A stretch of 64,000 bases of DNA from Exophiala sp. HKRS030 (GCA_023897205.1 JAHWDD010000002.1:806001-870000); one strand, 5' to 3'. Numbered from the stretch's first letter, positions 35,340-47,527 are shown. A program made the numbers and translations. The notes: generated by a model not told the origin, from the sequence alone.

Positions 35340-38300
35340 ATGGCTTTCTCGAACACGCTCAGCGGCCGTATGGAGGAACTGCGATTCCCAAGCCTGCGAT
35401 CACCCGAAGCAGATGGTACATTCAGCCCCAATGGCTCGTCCACAAGAGAACAAAGCCCTTTCTTCCCGAGTGTACATACCTCATCCAACGATGCGCGTGC
35501 GAGTTTGCAAAGACGATTTACAACGGACTCGAGTAAGATGCCTGTCGCGAGGCCATTTGGACAACAGTATTCCTCTATCACTCCAACTTCGGTATGTGGT
35601 AATACATCTTAAGTGACACTATTCAGACCTTGGCCTATTGTGCTTGGATGAAACAATATGCTATCGCGTGCCAAATCCCATTTGGCTGTGGTGAGGCGCC
35701 AAGCGGAGTTTTGTACCGTTGGATGTGAATTCAATCAGCCACTGCTTTGCGTTGGTTTGATTTGATTTCAGTTCATTCTTCGGCAGTCACTCTACCTCTT
35801 CTCCTCTTTCCTCCTTACCACAACCCTTACCACAACATTCTCGCGTGATGATGCCTAGTCAAACCACTTCATTCGGCTGATATCCCTTCTTCGCAGGTAA
35901 AGAACAAGCAGATCTACGACGATATCCAATCCGCCAAACGCAAAGCTGAAGAGCAATTGCGGTTCTTGGAGGCGCAAGAACGCAATTTGCAACTAGGATC
36001 CAACACCCAAGATCTCGACCGGATCTCTACGAGAATGAGCCGAATGAGCTTCAATGGCCCTGTCAGCGAGCCAACAACTCCTCCCGAGTATGCTGACAGC
36101 GGCTTGAGCAACCGTTATTCGCGTTCGAGCAGGTTGTCTATGAACAGCGTCATCTCGCCCCCAGGACTTAGCAATCGACTCTCGCAATCCAGCTCTTTTC
36201 TCACCTCTCCTCCTGCTAACCGCCTTTCGGCAAATGGTCTCCTGAGCCAAAGCCAGAAACCCTCCGCGAAGTCAGTTCCTGGTTCACGTCGTGGATCTGA
36301 TGAGGACGAGTATTATCCCGAAGACCTGAGCAATACTCGAGCTGCTACGTAAGTGCCTTCACAACCTCACACTCGGCTTACCTTCCTTGCATGAACGCCT
36401 TAACAATGGACGAGATAATACGTTCACTGGGGCAAGTGAGCCGAACCGCCCCTGGCTGTCCTATCACGTGACATCAATCTCGCCTCACCTGAAAGGGCAA
36501 ACCGCCCTCAACTCGCGGCACTTTCATCCCATCTCATTGTTCACCGCCTGCCTTTGTGGTTGTTACTCCTCTAACATTTTGGTTTTAGGCTTAACCGCTT
36601 CTCCATGCCCGTAAATAGCAGTCGCCAACCGCGTCTGAGTGTCAGCAGCACCACTCACCACTCTTTCGGTCCTGTCTCTTCGGCTACAAGCTTCCTCTTC
36701 GATACTGAAGACGATGACAAACACCTCTCTCTCAACGCGATTGACCTGAAGTCACCGGTGGCAAAGGCGTTTGCTCAACTCGAGGGCGACGATACTTTCC
36801 CCACTCTGACCAGCGACGGTCTCAAGGTACTTTTAACTAGTTGGTTATTGCCGAGCCTGCGTGCCTGTACTGATGAGTTCATAGCTATCTGCCAATTCTG
36901 CAGCTCTTGATCTTGCCAATTCAAGAGATCCAGACCTCGACTGGACCCTTGGTTTCCGCTACAAACCGGGCCACCAGAGCATGCCACACACTGATTCGTC
37001 CATGTACCGACCTGTTCTCAGCAATCTGAGCCTCAACAGTCCTATCGCAGATCGATCAGGCGAGCCGTCGCGCCGTAAGTCGCAGCGCCATTCCATGGGT
37101 GTGACCTTTGAAGATAATTCACTTCTGCCCTCCAATCTTTCCAACACTCGGCCCGCTTCCCTTCAGACTTCTTACTCTACCAACGACGTGCCGACTGTCA
37201 AGAAAGCATTGACTCTCGACACAGTTTCGACTCCTTCCAAGACTCACGCGGAGCAACAATTCCACAACCACAACGTCAGTTTGGGACGAATTCCTGCCAA
37301 CGCTGTGACTAACCGTCAGAGTCGCGAAGTGGCAAACGGTGGAAGCAAGCTTGAGGACAAATCAGGCAACCCAACATCGTCGATCTCAAACCTTCACGCA
37401 AGTGCTGCGCCATTCAGTACTACCTACCCCACGGCTTCTGACAACGCGCTGAATACGATGAGTAGCCCGACTTCTACCATGGCACCTCAACCATACACAT
37501 ACAACATGCAGACCTACAATGTCAGCCAGATGAACCCGTCGGCTCCTGTGGGTGGACCTGTCCAGGCTTATAGCCAAGGTCAGGGTATGTACAACATCAA
37601 CAGTGCCTACAATGCTCAACTTCAACGCTCTGGAACTGGCCGTCGCAACCATGCAGATGAGGCTCGCTTTAACAACGTCCCACTTGAGTCGTACCGCGGC
37701 AATCTCTATGAGCTTTGCAAAGACCAACATGGTTGTCGCTATCTTCAGCGCAAGCTCGAAGATGGAAATGAAGAGCATATCCAGGCCATCTTCGTGGAGA
37801 CTTGCCCTCACATCATTGAGCTCATGACTGATCCATTTGGTAACTACTTATGTCAGAAGTTGTTCGAGCACTGCAATGATGAACAGCGTACTACCCTGAT
37901 CAATGCTGCCGCGCCTGCCCTGACAAGCATTGCACTCAACCAACATGGCACACGCGCATTGCAGAAGATGATTGAGTTTGTTAATCTTCCAGAACAAGTC
38001 GACACGATTATCCAATCGTTGACTCCACGTGTGGTCGATCTTGTTCAGGATCTCAACGGCAACCACGTTGTGCAGAAATGCCTCACTCGTCTCGGCGCAG
38101 ACCGGTCTCAATTCATCTACGATGCTGTTGGCAAATTCTGTGTGGTGGTCGGCACTCATCGCCATGGATGCTGTGTTCTTCAACGCTGCATCGATCATGC
38201 CCAGGGTTTCCAACGTGCCCAGCTTATTGCCAGAATCACTCATTGTGCTTTTGATCTTGTCCAAGATCCTTTCGGCAATTACGTCGTTCAGTATATCCTG

Positions 38301-38918
38301 GACCTAGATGAGCCAGCCTTCACCAAACCCTTGTGCGACGCCTTTGCCGGTCGTATCCCTGCATTGTCCAAACAGAAGTTCAGCTCCAACGTCATCGAGA
38401 AGTGTCTGCGCAGTGCCGACACTGAGACCAAGAAAGCCATGATCGAAGAGATGATAATGGGTCCGGAACTTGAGAAGATGCTGCGCGATGCATTTGCGAA
38501 TTACGTGGTTCAAACTGCGATGGAGTTCGCTGATCCGCAGACCAAGATGCGTCTGGTCGACTCAATCCGCCCGATCCTTCCATTGATCAAACAAACTCCA
38601 CATGGTCGTCGCATTGCAAGCAAGATCATGGGCAACGAGGTTGTTCAGAGCCGTGCCAATGCTGCTACAAACGAGAACATTCTTGCAAGCTTCACCGGAA
38701 GTCGTGCCAACAGTCGACGCAATGTCCAGATTGTTGGTGGTGGCTTCAACACACTGCGTGCTCCGAACGGTTATGGAGACGAAAATGTCGGATCCAACGG
38801 ATTTGGCATGATGCCCCGTAGCGATGTGGCTCCCATGTACAATGACAATGCCTATGGTACCGATCTTGGCCAGAACGGTTATCCCAGATATCTCAATGGC
38901 CCCAACAATATGCTTTGA
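35340..38918 (+). CDS. PUF4: PUF-domain mRNA regulator of the Puf4 type, 991 aa
   Basis: Exons 35340-35591, 35897-36348, 36589-36826 and 36885-38918; phases agree at all junctions (introns of 305, 240 and 58 nt, the first two long for this window). The N-terminal ~580 residues are low complexity with a short coiled coil (KNKQIYDDIQSAKRKAEEQL). Eight PUF repeats follow, about 580-930. Contact residues, repeats 1 to 8: C..Q, N..Q, T..Q, N..Q, C..Q, N..Q, S..E, N..Q, reading UGUAUA plus the flexible 3' part typical of Puf4 targets. The repeat-3 sequence HGTRALQKMIE and the R1 block YELCKDQHGCRYLQ are characteristic of the Puf4/Mpt5 branch. In yeast Puf4 promotes decay of ribosome-biogenesis mRNAs. 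The orthology call is by motif recall. Confidence 0.92.
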
Positions 38919-39740
38919 AAAAGCGTACCATCACAACATATCAGCGCCGACACGATTACGAGTCACGACATAATGACTACTCAATTTCCCCACGGCACGT
39001 GCTCAAGACATTAGCGACGAAGAACGATTACGTTTCATCTTGACGTGTCCTTTGCGACGACTGTAACAACTCAAAAAGGATTTCAAAATTTCATGACACA
39101 CATTACGGCCCAACTCAATATTGTATTATGCATCCGAGGCTAGCTATTAGTCCAGTATCAGTCTGGCAGGAAGTCAGAGGATTGACATGGATGATGGTTG
39201 GTTTGCACAGCAAGTCTTTTTTTTCCCTTGTGTTTTCGGTTTTCATCATGGCTGGCGAGGTTTATGGTATCTCTTGGAACAAAACAAACAAAAAAATATG
39301 TGACATGCCTCACGAGCCTTGGAAAGGCAGCTCATTCCTGACAGCATTGGCATTTAAGGCGAGCTTCATGCTGCACCATTGGCATTGCACATACTGGATA
39401 CGAAGAGTTGCTTTTCATCATGGAGAAGAGAAATTGGTTTATGTATGTATTCACACCGCAGCAAGTCTCCTTGAATAGACCCCCTCTTGGGGCAAATGGT
39501 CCTGTACCATCAGACAGGCTAGACTTCATTAGCTAGAAAATTGTATCCTAGAGCAATGCTCGGACTTTTTACATGTTAGAGTCTCAGTCGTAGTAACAAT
39601 AATTCAGCCTTGGTCCATGTGGTCAAAAGTTGCTCAGCCTTCCGTAGCCTATAAAATTGCGGGATAAGGCTGCGGCAATGCGCGTAACTTTGAACCAAGG
39701 ACGCGTCTGCGCTGTGATCTTGGTCGTCCAACAACCCATA
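38919..39740. other. intergenic between PUF4 and ORC5, no gene seen
   Basis: 3' UTR of PUF4 and promoter of ORC5. Open frames (for example 39128-39478) lack splice or family support. An in-frame ATG at 39678 could extend ORC5 by 21 residues. Confidence 0.5.
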
Positions 39741-41432
39741 ATGCTACCTCCATACATACTTGCTTCGATCCTGCGGAGGTGTCCCTGCCGAGAATCCCAG
39801 ATATCGCAGCTAGCGATTTACTATAATGTAAGGTCGTCTCAACCTCACTCCAAGCCCCCAGGAGCAACCGCACTGTCTAACCTTAGTTGAATAGAACATC
39901 TCCCCGAGTCCTCCGATCCTCGTCGCCAACGGCCTCGAGAACACGAGCAAGACAGAGATCATTCTTAACATTTTAGAAAAGGCGAATGTACAACATGCTC
40001 TGATCAGAGGTAGAGAATGCCTGACTCAGAGACACCTTCTCTCCAAAATCTTTGCGGCCTGCATTGCCGGGTTGGAACAAGAATCGCACCTCGAACAATA
40101 TGATAGGGTTGACAGCATCAATGCCTTGCTGGGCAATCTTCGCAGACTGAGTGAAAGAGACAGGGAGAGGAAGTTTGTGGTTGTCATTGAGGCTATCGAC
40201 AAGCTGAAGCAAGCCGGACCAACACTACTCCCAGCACTTGCACGACTAGGTGATCAGGTACACCATAATCTCATGCAGTTCTACTTGGTTTAGCCCTCTC
40301 TAAACTCGAACGGCAGGTTCCTGAATTCTCGATCCTCCTCACATCGAGCTCTCCGAAGCCTCTCTTACTTCATAAGCCTGGTGTCCCATACGTCCACTTT
40401 CCTCCGTACACCAGATCCGAGGCACTGCGAATAGTCACTTTAGGGCGACCGTCGCCGTCTGCATCAGAGCTTGGAATGGAAGAAGAGAGCACTGCAAGAC
40501 TCTACGCGCAGTTTGCGATTACGATCTACGACTCCCTTCTCCTGGCAACTTCATCAACTTCACTCACAGCATTCGCATCGCTTTGTGACAAGTTATGGCC
40601 GATATTCGTCCAACCCATCACCTCAGGCGAGCCGGCACCAGGAATGGGCAAGAATAAATGCTGGGACTTTGCGAAGCTTCTTGTCCGAGGCCGCTCAATC
40701 TTCCAACTTGAGGGTGAGAAGGCTCTGACCACAACCCTGCCTGTTGAACTCTCGCAAGGACAATTCCGTCCTATAACCGACCAGACGCATATAAACGGAA
40801 CGAATCACATAGTCGGCCGAGGCGGAAATGTGATGTCAAGCTCGACCATCTCGAAGACCTCTCAACAGCAACGGCCACCGTTGTTGAAGCACTTCCCAAC
40901 TCTTCTTCTTCTGGCATGTTACCTTGCTAGTCATACTGCACCTAAACACGACATTCTACTATTTTCACGCTTGAGCTCTGCCTCGAGCGCAACTAGCAAG
41001 AAGATCCGGAGACTGAGACAGACGCCGACAAAGAGAAAAACCACTTCGGAACTTACAACACCGACCAAGTCACGCAACAAGTCCATTTTCGCTGCAACTG
41101 CCAATCTGGGTATACCCAAATCATTCTCCTTGGAAAGACTACTGGCTATCCTCCGTGCCATTCACCCGCACGGCATTCCAAACCGCCCGGGGAACGTAGT
41201 GAGTGATCGAGTGTACCGAGAACTGGGTGAGTTGGAGAAACTACGGCTGGTGGTGCGAACTTCTGGGACAGGCATAGGTGGTCTCTCAGCAGCCAGTGGT
41301 ACAAGCACTCTTGCCGCAGATGATATGACCGAAGAAAAATGGAGGATCAACGTCGGTAGAGAATGGGTTGTCAGTATGGGACATGTTTGGGGAATGGGAG
41401 TCAATGAGTATGAGATTGAGCAAGATTCCTGA
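39741..41432 (+). CDS. ORC5: origin recognition complex subunit 5, 521 aa
   Basis: A component of the six-subunit complex that marks replication origins. Exons 39741-39827, 39895-40257 and 40317-41432, all phase 0; the first intron ends CTAACCTTAGTTGAATAG, the second CGGCAG. The N-terminus MLPPYILASILRRCPCRESQI is typical (PCRESQI block), followed by PSPPILVANGLENTSKTEII, the Walker A region, where the usual GKT is SKT, then RECLTQRHLLSKIF. The C-terminal winged-helix part has HFPTLLLLACYLASHTAPKHD, SFSLERLLAILRAIHP and VYRELGELEKLRLVVRT, all diagnostic of Orc5. A basic insert (KIRRLRQTPTKRKTTSE) sits before the last domain. Length is normal for fungi. The altered Walker A may weaken nucleotide binding. 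Confidence 0.93.
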
Positions 41433-41837
41433 ATCTAGGAGGGGAGGGCTCAAGTGGTTTTGAGGGGGTTAAATGAATATGATGAAGCAATGACCTAGAT
41501 CAAAACGAACTTGTTCGGGATATTTCCCTCTCCGCAGCTGCAATAATGAAATGTGTTACAACTTTGTATTGCAGCGTTGAATATTGTACGAGGCTGCACT
41601 TGCCCAGATCTGGAATTTTTGAACATATCTTGTACAGCAAATCCATCTCTTTTTTCCCCCCGGAAATCAACACCGTTTAAAAAGTAGCATTTCAGGCCCC
41701 ACTTGACCGGCAAAGGTGTGCACGCTGTTTTCTGCCCACATGAAATCCAGTTTGATCTGGTCTGGTGAAATATATCTTCTTACTGCTTACATGAGGTGAA
41801 TAAAAACGGCCCGTTATCGGCCTGCAACCAACAGAGG
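41433..41837. other. short intergenic region ORC5 / DCAF4-like
   Basis: Tandem plus-strand genes about 400 bases apart. Nothing recognisable is present. The frame of the next gene is open back to 41796 but has no ATG before 41838. Confidence 0.55.
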
Positions 41838-43562
41838 ATGCCGGCAGAGATACCAGGCTACTACTACGACGCCTCCGCGAACCGTTATTTCAAGATCCAA
41901 GCCAACCACATTGCCCCCGCCGGCGCCAACTACAGCCGGCAAGCCGTCAACGCGCAACGTGCCATCGAGGAGACGGTCCGACGTGAGGAAGCGTCAAGAT
42001 GGACCAAAAATGCCGCCACCGTTTCGCGGTCTTCGATTCTACAGCACCCCCTGTTCTCGTTTGAGCGACGCCTGGGCGACCTCCACAAAGGTGCTGGCTC
42101 GATTGTCGCAGAGTACTATGCCGCCGGGCTCACGGGCCAGAGCGCAGTCTGCACCCGACGACGTGGCAAGCAGGGCTCTGTGACGGAGGACTGGAGGCCG
42201 ACTTTTTCTCAGAAATTCACCATCGGGTCATCGGGCGAACTGATCGCATCGATCGACAACATACACCAGCTGTACAGACGCAGACGTGGTGATCATGGGG
42301 CACGCGAGCGTGTGCATGCCGTCGAGTACGCAGGTGGAGTCGTCGTGTTGCCTCGTTCGTCCTGTCCAAAGGTGCCACGGCGTCTAAACCGTAGAACTCT
42401 CCTCGCCCTCGGCCTCGACTCCGACGGCGACGGCGACGATGACGACGACGGGGCCTGGCCCGATGTCGGCTACGATGAACACGACGAAAGGCGCGCCAGC
42501 GGATATCTTTATGATTACAACCACCACCAAATCATCCACAACCCTTCGCCCGGCGCGGATTGTCTCGTTCCGGCCGGCGCCGGTGCTGTAGTATGGACTC
42601 GTCGCAACCCGGGCAGCGAGACCTCTCACCTCACGAGGACACGGTACGTGGCCGAGCAGGATGTCGGGCCCGCCGCCCGCCGAGCGTCCTTCGAGCCACC
42701 GTTGGTCGCCTCCATCACATATGCTGTACCGTTTCATGTTCTGGACATGGCGGCGTCGCCGACGCAAAGAATGGCCGCGATGGCCACGAGCGACGGCCTC
42801 GCTCTTTCCCTCATACCCGAAACCGCTGACGAGTTGGTCAAAGGATTCTTCATGACGGGAGTGGTGGGCGAACAGATGTCCGTGACGTTCAAGGACGAGA
42901 ACACGATCATCACCGGGACCAGGTCGGGGCGGGTGACGCTGTGCGATGTCCGTGACCGCGCCCTCGAATCCGGGTCGGCCAGTGTCATGCGCATCCAACA
43001 TTCCAGCGCCATCAGTGGTCTGGCCGCCCTCCCACAGGACGGCGGTGGTCACCGCGTGCTCGTCAATGGCCTACAGGACATGAAGATGTACGATCTCCGC
43101 TTCGCCCCGTCTCCGTCATCCGAGACGTCTTCTTCTTCGCCGTCGAGACGTCGGAAATCCCCGTCGCGATCGAGATCGAGATCGAAATCCAAACACCGCC
43201 GTCACCAGCACCGCCGCCGCCAACGCCACGAAAGAGGGAATTCCACGCCGCCCTGCCTGGCGTTCAACGTGCCCCCTTCGCGCGCGCAGAACCGGTACGG
43301 CCTGGGCTTCGCGTACGACCCGGAGCTGAACGTCGTGCTCCGCGCGTCCACCGACGACGTGGCCAACCACCGCGTCGGCATCTGGTCCGCGAGCACCGGC
43401 CAGCTGCTGCCGGGCCCCTTGAACGACCGCCAGTTCCGGGCGCCCGTGACGTGCATCGACGTCAGCAGGATCAGGGACGGGCCGAAGAGTATTCTGCTGG
43501 CGACGGGCGGCGACATCGTGGAGTGGACGCCCCAGGGGAGAGGAGGGCCTGACGACGTTTAG
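41838..43562 (+). CDS. DCAF4 (WDR21)-like WD-repeat protein, 574 aa
   Basis: Single exon starting MPAEIPGYYYDASANRYFKIQ, the hallmark N-terminus of DCAF4-type substrate receptors for CUL4-DDB1 ubiquitin ligases. Weak WD-type blades follow (for example VTFKDENTIITGTRSGRVTLCDVRD, ISGLAALP, LVNGLQDMKMYDLR, VGIWSASTGQLL). Between blades lies an Asp-rich stretch (DSDGDGDDDDDGAWPD) and an Arg/Ser-rich insert (about 440-480, SRRRKSPSRSRSRSKSKHRR) like RS domains or nuclear signals. The gene is clearly more GC-rich than its neighbours. DCAF4 proteins are poorly characterised in fungi, so the role in ubiquitination is inferred. The two upstream start-like codons are not ATG. Confidence 0.82.
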   Translation: MPAEIPGYYYDASANRYFKIQANHIAPAGANYSRQAVNAQRAIEETVRREEASRWTKNAATVSRSSILQHPLFSFERRLGDLHKGAGSIVAEYYAAGLTGQSAVCTRRRGKQGSVTEDWRPTFSQKFTIGSSGELIASIDNIHQLYRRRRGDHGARERVHAVEYAGGVVVLPRSSCPKVPRRLNRRTLLALGLDSDGDGDDDDDGAWPDVGYDEHDERRASGYLYDYNHHQIIHNPSPGADCLVPAGAGAVVWTRRNPGSETSHLTRTRYVAEQDVGPAARRASFEPPLVASITYAVPFHVLDMAASPTQRMAAMATSDGLALSLIPETADELVKGFFMTGVVGEQMSVTFKDENTIITGTRSGRVTLCDVRDRALESGSASVMRIQHSSAISGLAALPQDGGGHRVLVNGLQDMKMYDLRFAPSPSSETSSSSPSRRRKSPSRSRSRSKSKHRRHQHRRRQRHERGNSTPPCLAFNVPPSRAQNRYGLGFAYDPELNVVLRASTDDVANHRVGIWSASTGQLLPGPLNDRQFRAPVTCIDVSRIRDGPKSILLATGGDIVEWTPQGRGGPDDV

Positions 43563-43908
43563 GGAATTGATACTGACACTCAGTACAACCACCAATTGTT
43601 TTATTTATTGTTGAACAAAACGAAAATCCGGTACCGTTTGGAGTCCAACTTTGAATCGCCGGGGAGTGTCTCTTTTCATGGATAGTCTCGGGCAGAGGAC
43701 GTCTTGGACCATCGTTATGATTAACGAATGAACGAAGTCAACGACATTATGTGACCACACGATCTTCCCTCAATCTGTACTGTACTGCTCTAGTGTATTC
43801 ATAGGTAGGCTGAAAGATAATTTCATTGACTACTTCCGTACATGATTTAAAGGCGCCGCATCCCAACCCGCCCACCCATTGACTAGTCAGTCACCCAGTT
43901 GAATCTTT
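43563..43908. other. convergent intergenic region (DCAF4-like / VMA1)
   Basis: AT-rich 3' flanks of two convergent genes. No other feature seen. Confidence 0.55.
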
Positions 43909-45834
43909 CTATTCATCGCTAACACTAGCAAACTTCTCCGACATGTTTTGCAGCAGCTTATCGTACTTGTTCGATACCTCCTCTTGGTTGTCTGGCAATT
44001 CAAACTTCATGCTTCGAAGGCCGTGCTGGATATCACCCGTCGACTCTCTGACCTTCGCCCACGACAAGCCGCTCGAGACAGCCTTTTGTGCTTCGTCGTG
44101 GAATTGCATAAAGGCTTTCATCATATACTCAGTCTTCCACAGAGGACAGAACTGGTCGTAATCACTATAACCGTTCTGTTGCAGGAAGTCGTCCTTCAAC
44201 ATGGCGGCAACATCAAGAATGATTTTATCCGAGTCACCCAGCGCGGATTTACCGACGAGCTGAACGACTTGGTCGAGATCTTCCGAATTGGTCAAAAGTT
44301 CTTTGATACGGTCTCGGAGCTTGGGGAAATCGGCATGGTCTTTGGAGTAGAACTTGTCGAGGATGTTGGTGTATTTGCTGTATGACAAAGAGGTATTGAC
44401 ACTGGGAAAATGCTTTCGCTGAGCAAGTTTCTTGTCCAATCCCCAAAAGACCTGCACGATACCTAGGGTAGCAGATGTAACAGGATCTGAGAAATCGCCA
44501 CCAGGCGGTGAGACCGCACCCACAATGGAGATACTGCCGGTACGTTCTGGAGATCCGAGGGCAACCGAGTTACCAGCTCGTTCGTAGAAAGAGGCGAGCT
44601 TAGCTGACAGATAGGCTGGGAAACCCTGGTCAGCAGGCATCTCTCCAAGTCGACCGGAAATCTCTCGAAGAGCTTCTGCCCATCGCGACGACGAATCTGC
44701 CATCATTGCAACAGCCTTGCCCTGGTCCCTAAAATATTCCGCTACAGAAATTCCAGTGTAAATTGAGGCTTCTCGCGCAGCCACGGGCATGTTGGAAGTG
44801 TTTGCAATCAAGCAGGTTCGCTTCATGATGGGCTCTTTGCGGCCGTCAATTGTGATGGAAAGCTCAGGAAAGTCCATCAAGACTTCGGCCATTTCGTTAC
44901 CTCGTTCACCTACAATCGCGTCAGAACCAATTCGTGGACTTTCGGTATCTCGTCATGACTTACCGCAGCCAACATAGACGATAATATCGCTGTTGGAAAA
45001 CTTCGAGACAGATTGTGAAATGACGGTCTTGCCGCAGCCGAAAGCCCCAGGTATGCACACAGTGCCACCTTGAACTGATGGGAAGAGGGCATCAAGCACT
45101 CGTTGACCAACGATAAAGGGTGAGTCTGCCTGCAATCTTTCGTTGACCGGTCTGGGAACACGGACTGGCCATGTGTGCATCATTGGGTATTCCTTGGTTT
45201 CTCCATTGAACTCAACCGTGAGGAGAGGTTGATCAACGGTATATTCGCCCTTGGGAGCAATTTTCTTGATTGTGCCCCGTGCCCTGGGCGGCATCAGGAT
45301 TCTGTGTTCATTCAACAAGCTGTTCTCAACGACTTTGCCCCAGATATCTCCGCCGCTGATGTGATCCCCCTCTTTCATAGTAGGTGTGAACGGCCATTTC
45401 TTCTTGCGGTCCAGTGCAGGGATGGAAATACCACGAGGAATGTAGATGCTGTTCGTGTCATCGGCGATTCCCTTCAGAGGTCGCTGAATGCCGTCGTAAA
45501 TGGTTTCCATCAACCCAGGTCCAAGCTCGACAGATAGAGGTTTGCCTGTTCGCTTGACAGGATCTCCCACAGTAACGCCAGCTAGCAACCAGTCAGCATT
45601 TGATATCGAAGTAATGCATCAGCGTTACGAACCAGTCTCTTCGTAAACCTGAATAGTAGCTTTATCGGCCTCTATCCGAATGACCTCACCAACTAGCTCG
45701 TCGTAGCCGACCTTGCAGAGCTCGTACATAGCCACACCGATCATGTTTTCTGCGATAATGACGGGACCGGAGATGGAGAAGACGAGGCCATTCTGGTCGT
45801 CGGAACCGATTCCACTCTCTTTTGAAGCAGGCAT
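43909..45834 (-). CDS. VMA1: V-type proton ATPase catalytic subunit A, 606 aa
   Basis: The ATP-hydrolysing subunit of the vacuolar proton pump (V1 sector). Exons 45834-45633, 45581-44964 and 44909-43909, all phases consistent. Landmarks: [35 protein letters not shown]-loop GAFGCGKT (about 246-253), [43 protein letters not shown] and [14 protein letters not shown]. There is no intein; intron 2 interrupts the Gly codon inside GCG|ERGNEM, two codons after the point where the yeast VMA1 intein is inserted. The conventional start MPASKESG (45834) gives normal length. The same frame is open further upstream to an ATG at 46080 (82 extra codons), reported separately. Confidence 0.95.
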
Positions 45835-47440
45835 CCTTCTGTATGTTCGCGCGGTAGACTGTAACTGCTGAAGGGGTTGAGGAAAGGCGAAGACAGAGTC
45901 GTGGTGGGAGCTAGGACCGGCAAGCTCTTCCTCAAGGTCGTCTTCGATAAGATCAGGAAGGCCAAGCTGAAGTTGCAGATACTTGAGGTCAGATAGACTG
46001 GCAAGATCGTCAATGCTCTTCCCGGTGATGAACTCGACTAGAGACTTTTTGCGAGAAAGACGAGGACGAAACCCAAGCATCCATAAGGTATGAAATCATT
46101 GACCCAAAGACACCTATTAATTAGAATTTGAAGGCAACAGCGGGCTGGTGGCAGGGTGGACCGTGTTGCAGCTGCCAGTTAGTGCTGGTATCGAGTACGG
46201 GTAGTGGGTGGGTGGTTCCTCCAGTATGGAGTACCTTATCTTGGGTACCACTCCGTACTTAACAGATAGAGCAATGGCTCTGGTAAGCACGCCTATCGGC
46301 AATCAAGGTTGTGCACCGTGCCTACAGCTGCGCCTGAAACCGCCAGGACCATAGCTTGACATGCTGCTTGTTACCTGGATTCACTGAGAGGGCGCTCTCG
46401 GGAGCAAAACCACCCATAGCTGTCCGCAAATGATGATACAGGCTTAACCTCGGTAGACAGGCAGCTTCCGATCAAACATCTGGGTCATTATTGAGGCGCC
46501 TACTCAATCCTGCTGTTACTTTCTCTCTACAAGGCGAAAATGAAGTACCGATTTAGAGAGATAATGGATCGCTATCTGACAAACTGGTAACTATTTCATT
46601 AAATCTACAGTACTCAATGCCTTTAGGGTCGATAAGGTAACGAGCCATTCCTCCTTCGAAAATCTTCTTCTGGAATTCTCGTTATCACCTTCACGTGAAG
46701 CGATTCGTGAACGGTCATTCATACATGGTACATTGGCGATTCAACTCTTTCCGACCTTGAGGGCCATGCCACCAAAAGGCTGCTAAATGAAGCCAACATT
46801 CTCTTCCGATCTTAATGTTGAGTCTGGAACCATCATCGACTCATGACGACGGAAACGTGTCTGTTCTCTGCTGCGCGGGGTTCGAGCGTGCTTCAGCTCT
46901 TGGTCGTGGCCATGGCTCGAGAGGTTGCAGATAGTGGGAATTTTAGCAGGACTGAAACAGGGCCATGTGCCTATCGTAGACGCGATTGTAGATGGATTTG
47001 CGTGCCTGGCACCGTTCACCGACTCTGGACAGTCAAATGGTCGAAATGTCAGGCTCAAAGAAAGCACGGACAGCAAGGACAGCAAGACATGATGGCCTAG
47101 CTTAGTTAGCCTTGTCCTCGTACTTGGCCGCTCCGACTTAGCAGTGCATCATCCCTCCGACATGCCCCATCTCCATCTGTCATCTGCCTCTATGACCACC
47201 AGCGACTACAACTACCATTCTACAACACTCCCAACTCTCCGTATCTTATTCAATCTTGCATTGCTGGTTATCTTTGACCGAGTACTACTCCATCTTTGCA
47301 TCGAGTCACTCAGCTGGAACTGCCCGTGTATCTGTCCCCTCTTTCTACGTCGTCGATCCTGCTGCATCCATTCGCGAGGCACTATCTTATCCTGGCCTCA
47401 ATTCCCGCTTCCGCTGGTGCACAGGTTGCAGGGGCTATAA
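45835..47440. other. divergent intergenic region upstream of VMA1 and the GID7-like gene
   Basis: The first 246 bases are an open in-frame extension of VMA1 (ATG at 46080). The rest has no supported gene. Near 46224-46259 lies GGAGTACC and ACTCCGTACTT, variants of the intergenic motif found elsewhere. A TATAAA box-like sequence lies at about 47436. Confidence 0.5.
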
Positions 47441-47527
47441 ATGAATGTACATAACCACAAGCCTCACAGGCCTTGAAATTCCCCAGAATAACCCTCTGAA
47501 GAATCCATCTGCACCTTCGCCATCCAG

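Noticed and set aside
42384..43052. Long minus-strand frames inside the DCAF4-like gene (also 43116-43595)
   Set aside because: Shadow frames expected from the high GC content; the plus strand carries the recognisable protein.
44900..45010. Possible VMA1 intein
   Set aside because: The P-loop and ERGNEM blocks are separated only by a 54-nt intron; no intein splicing or endonuclease motifs are present.
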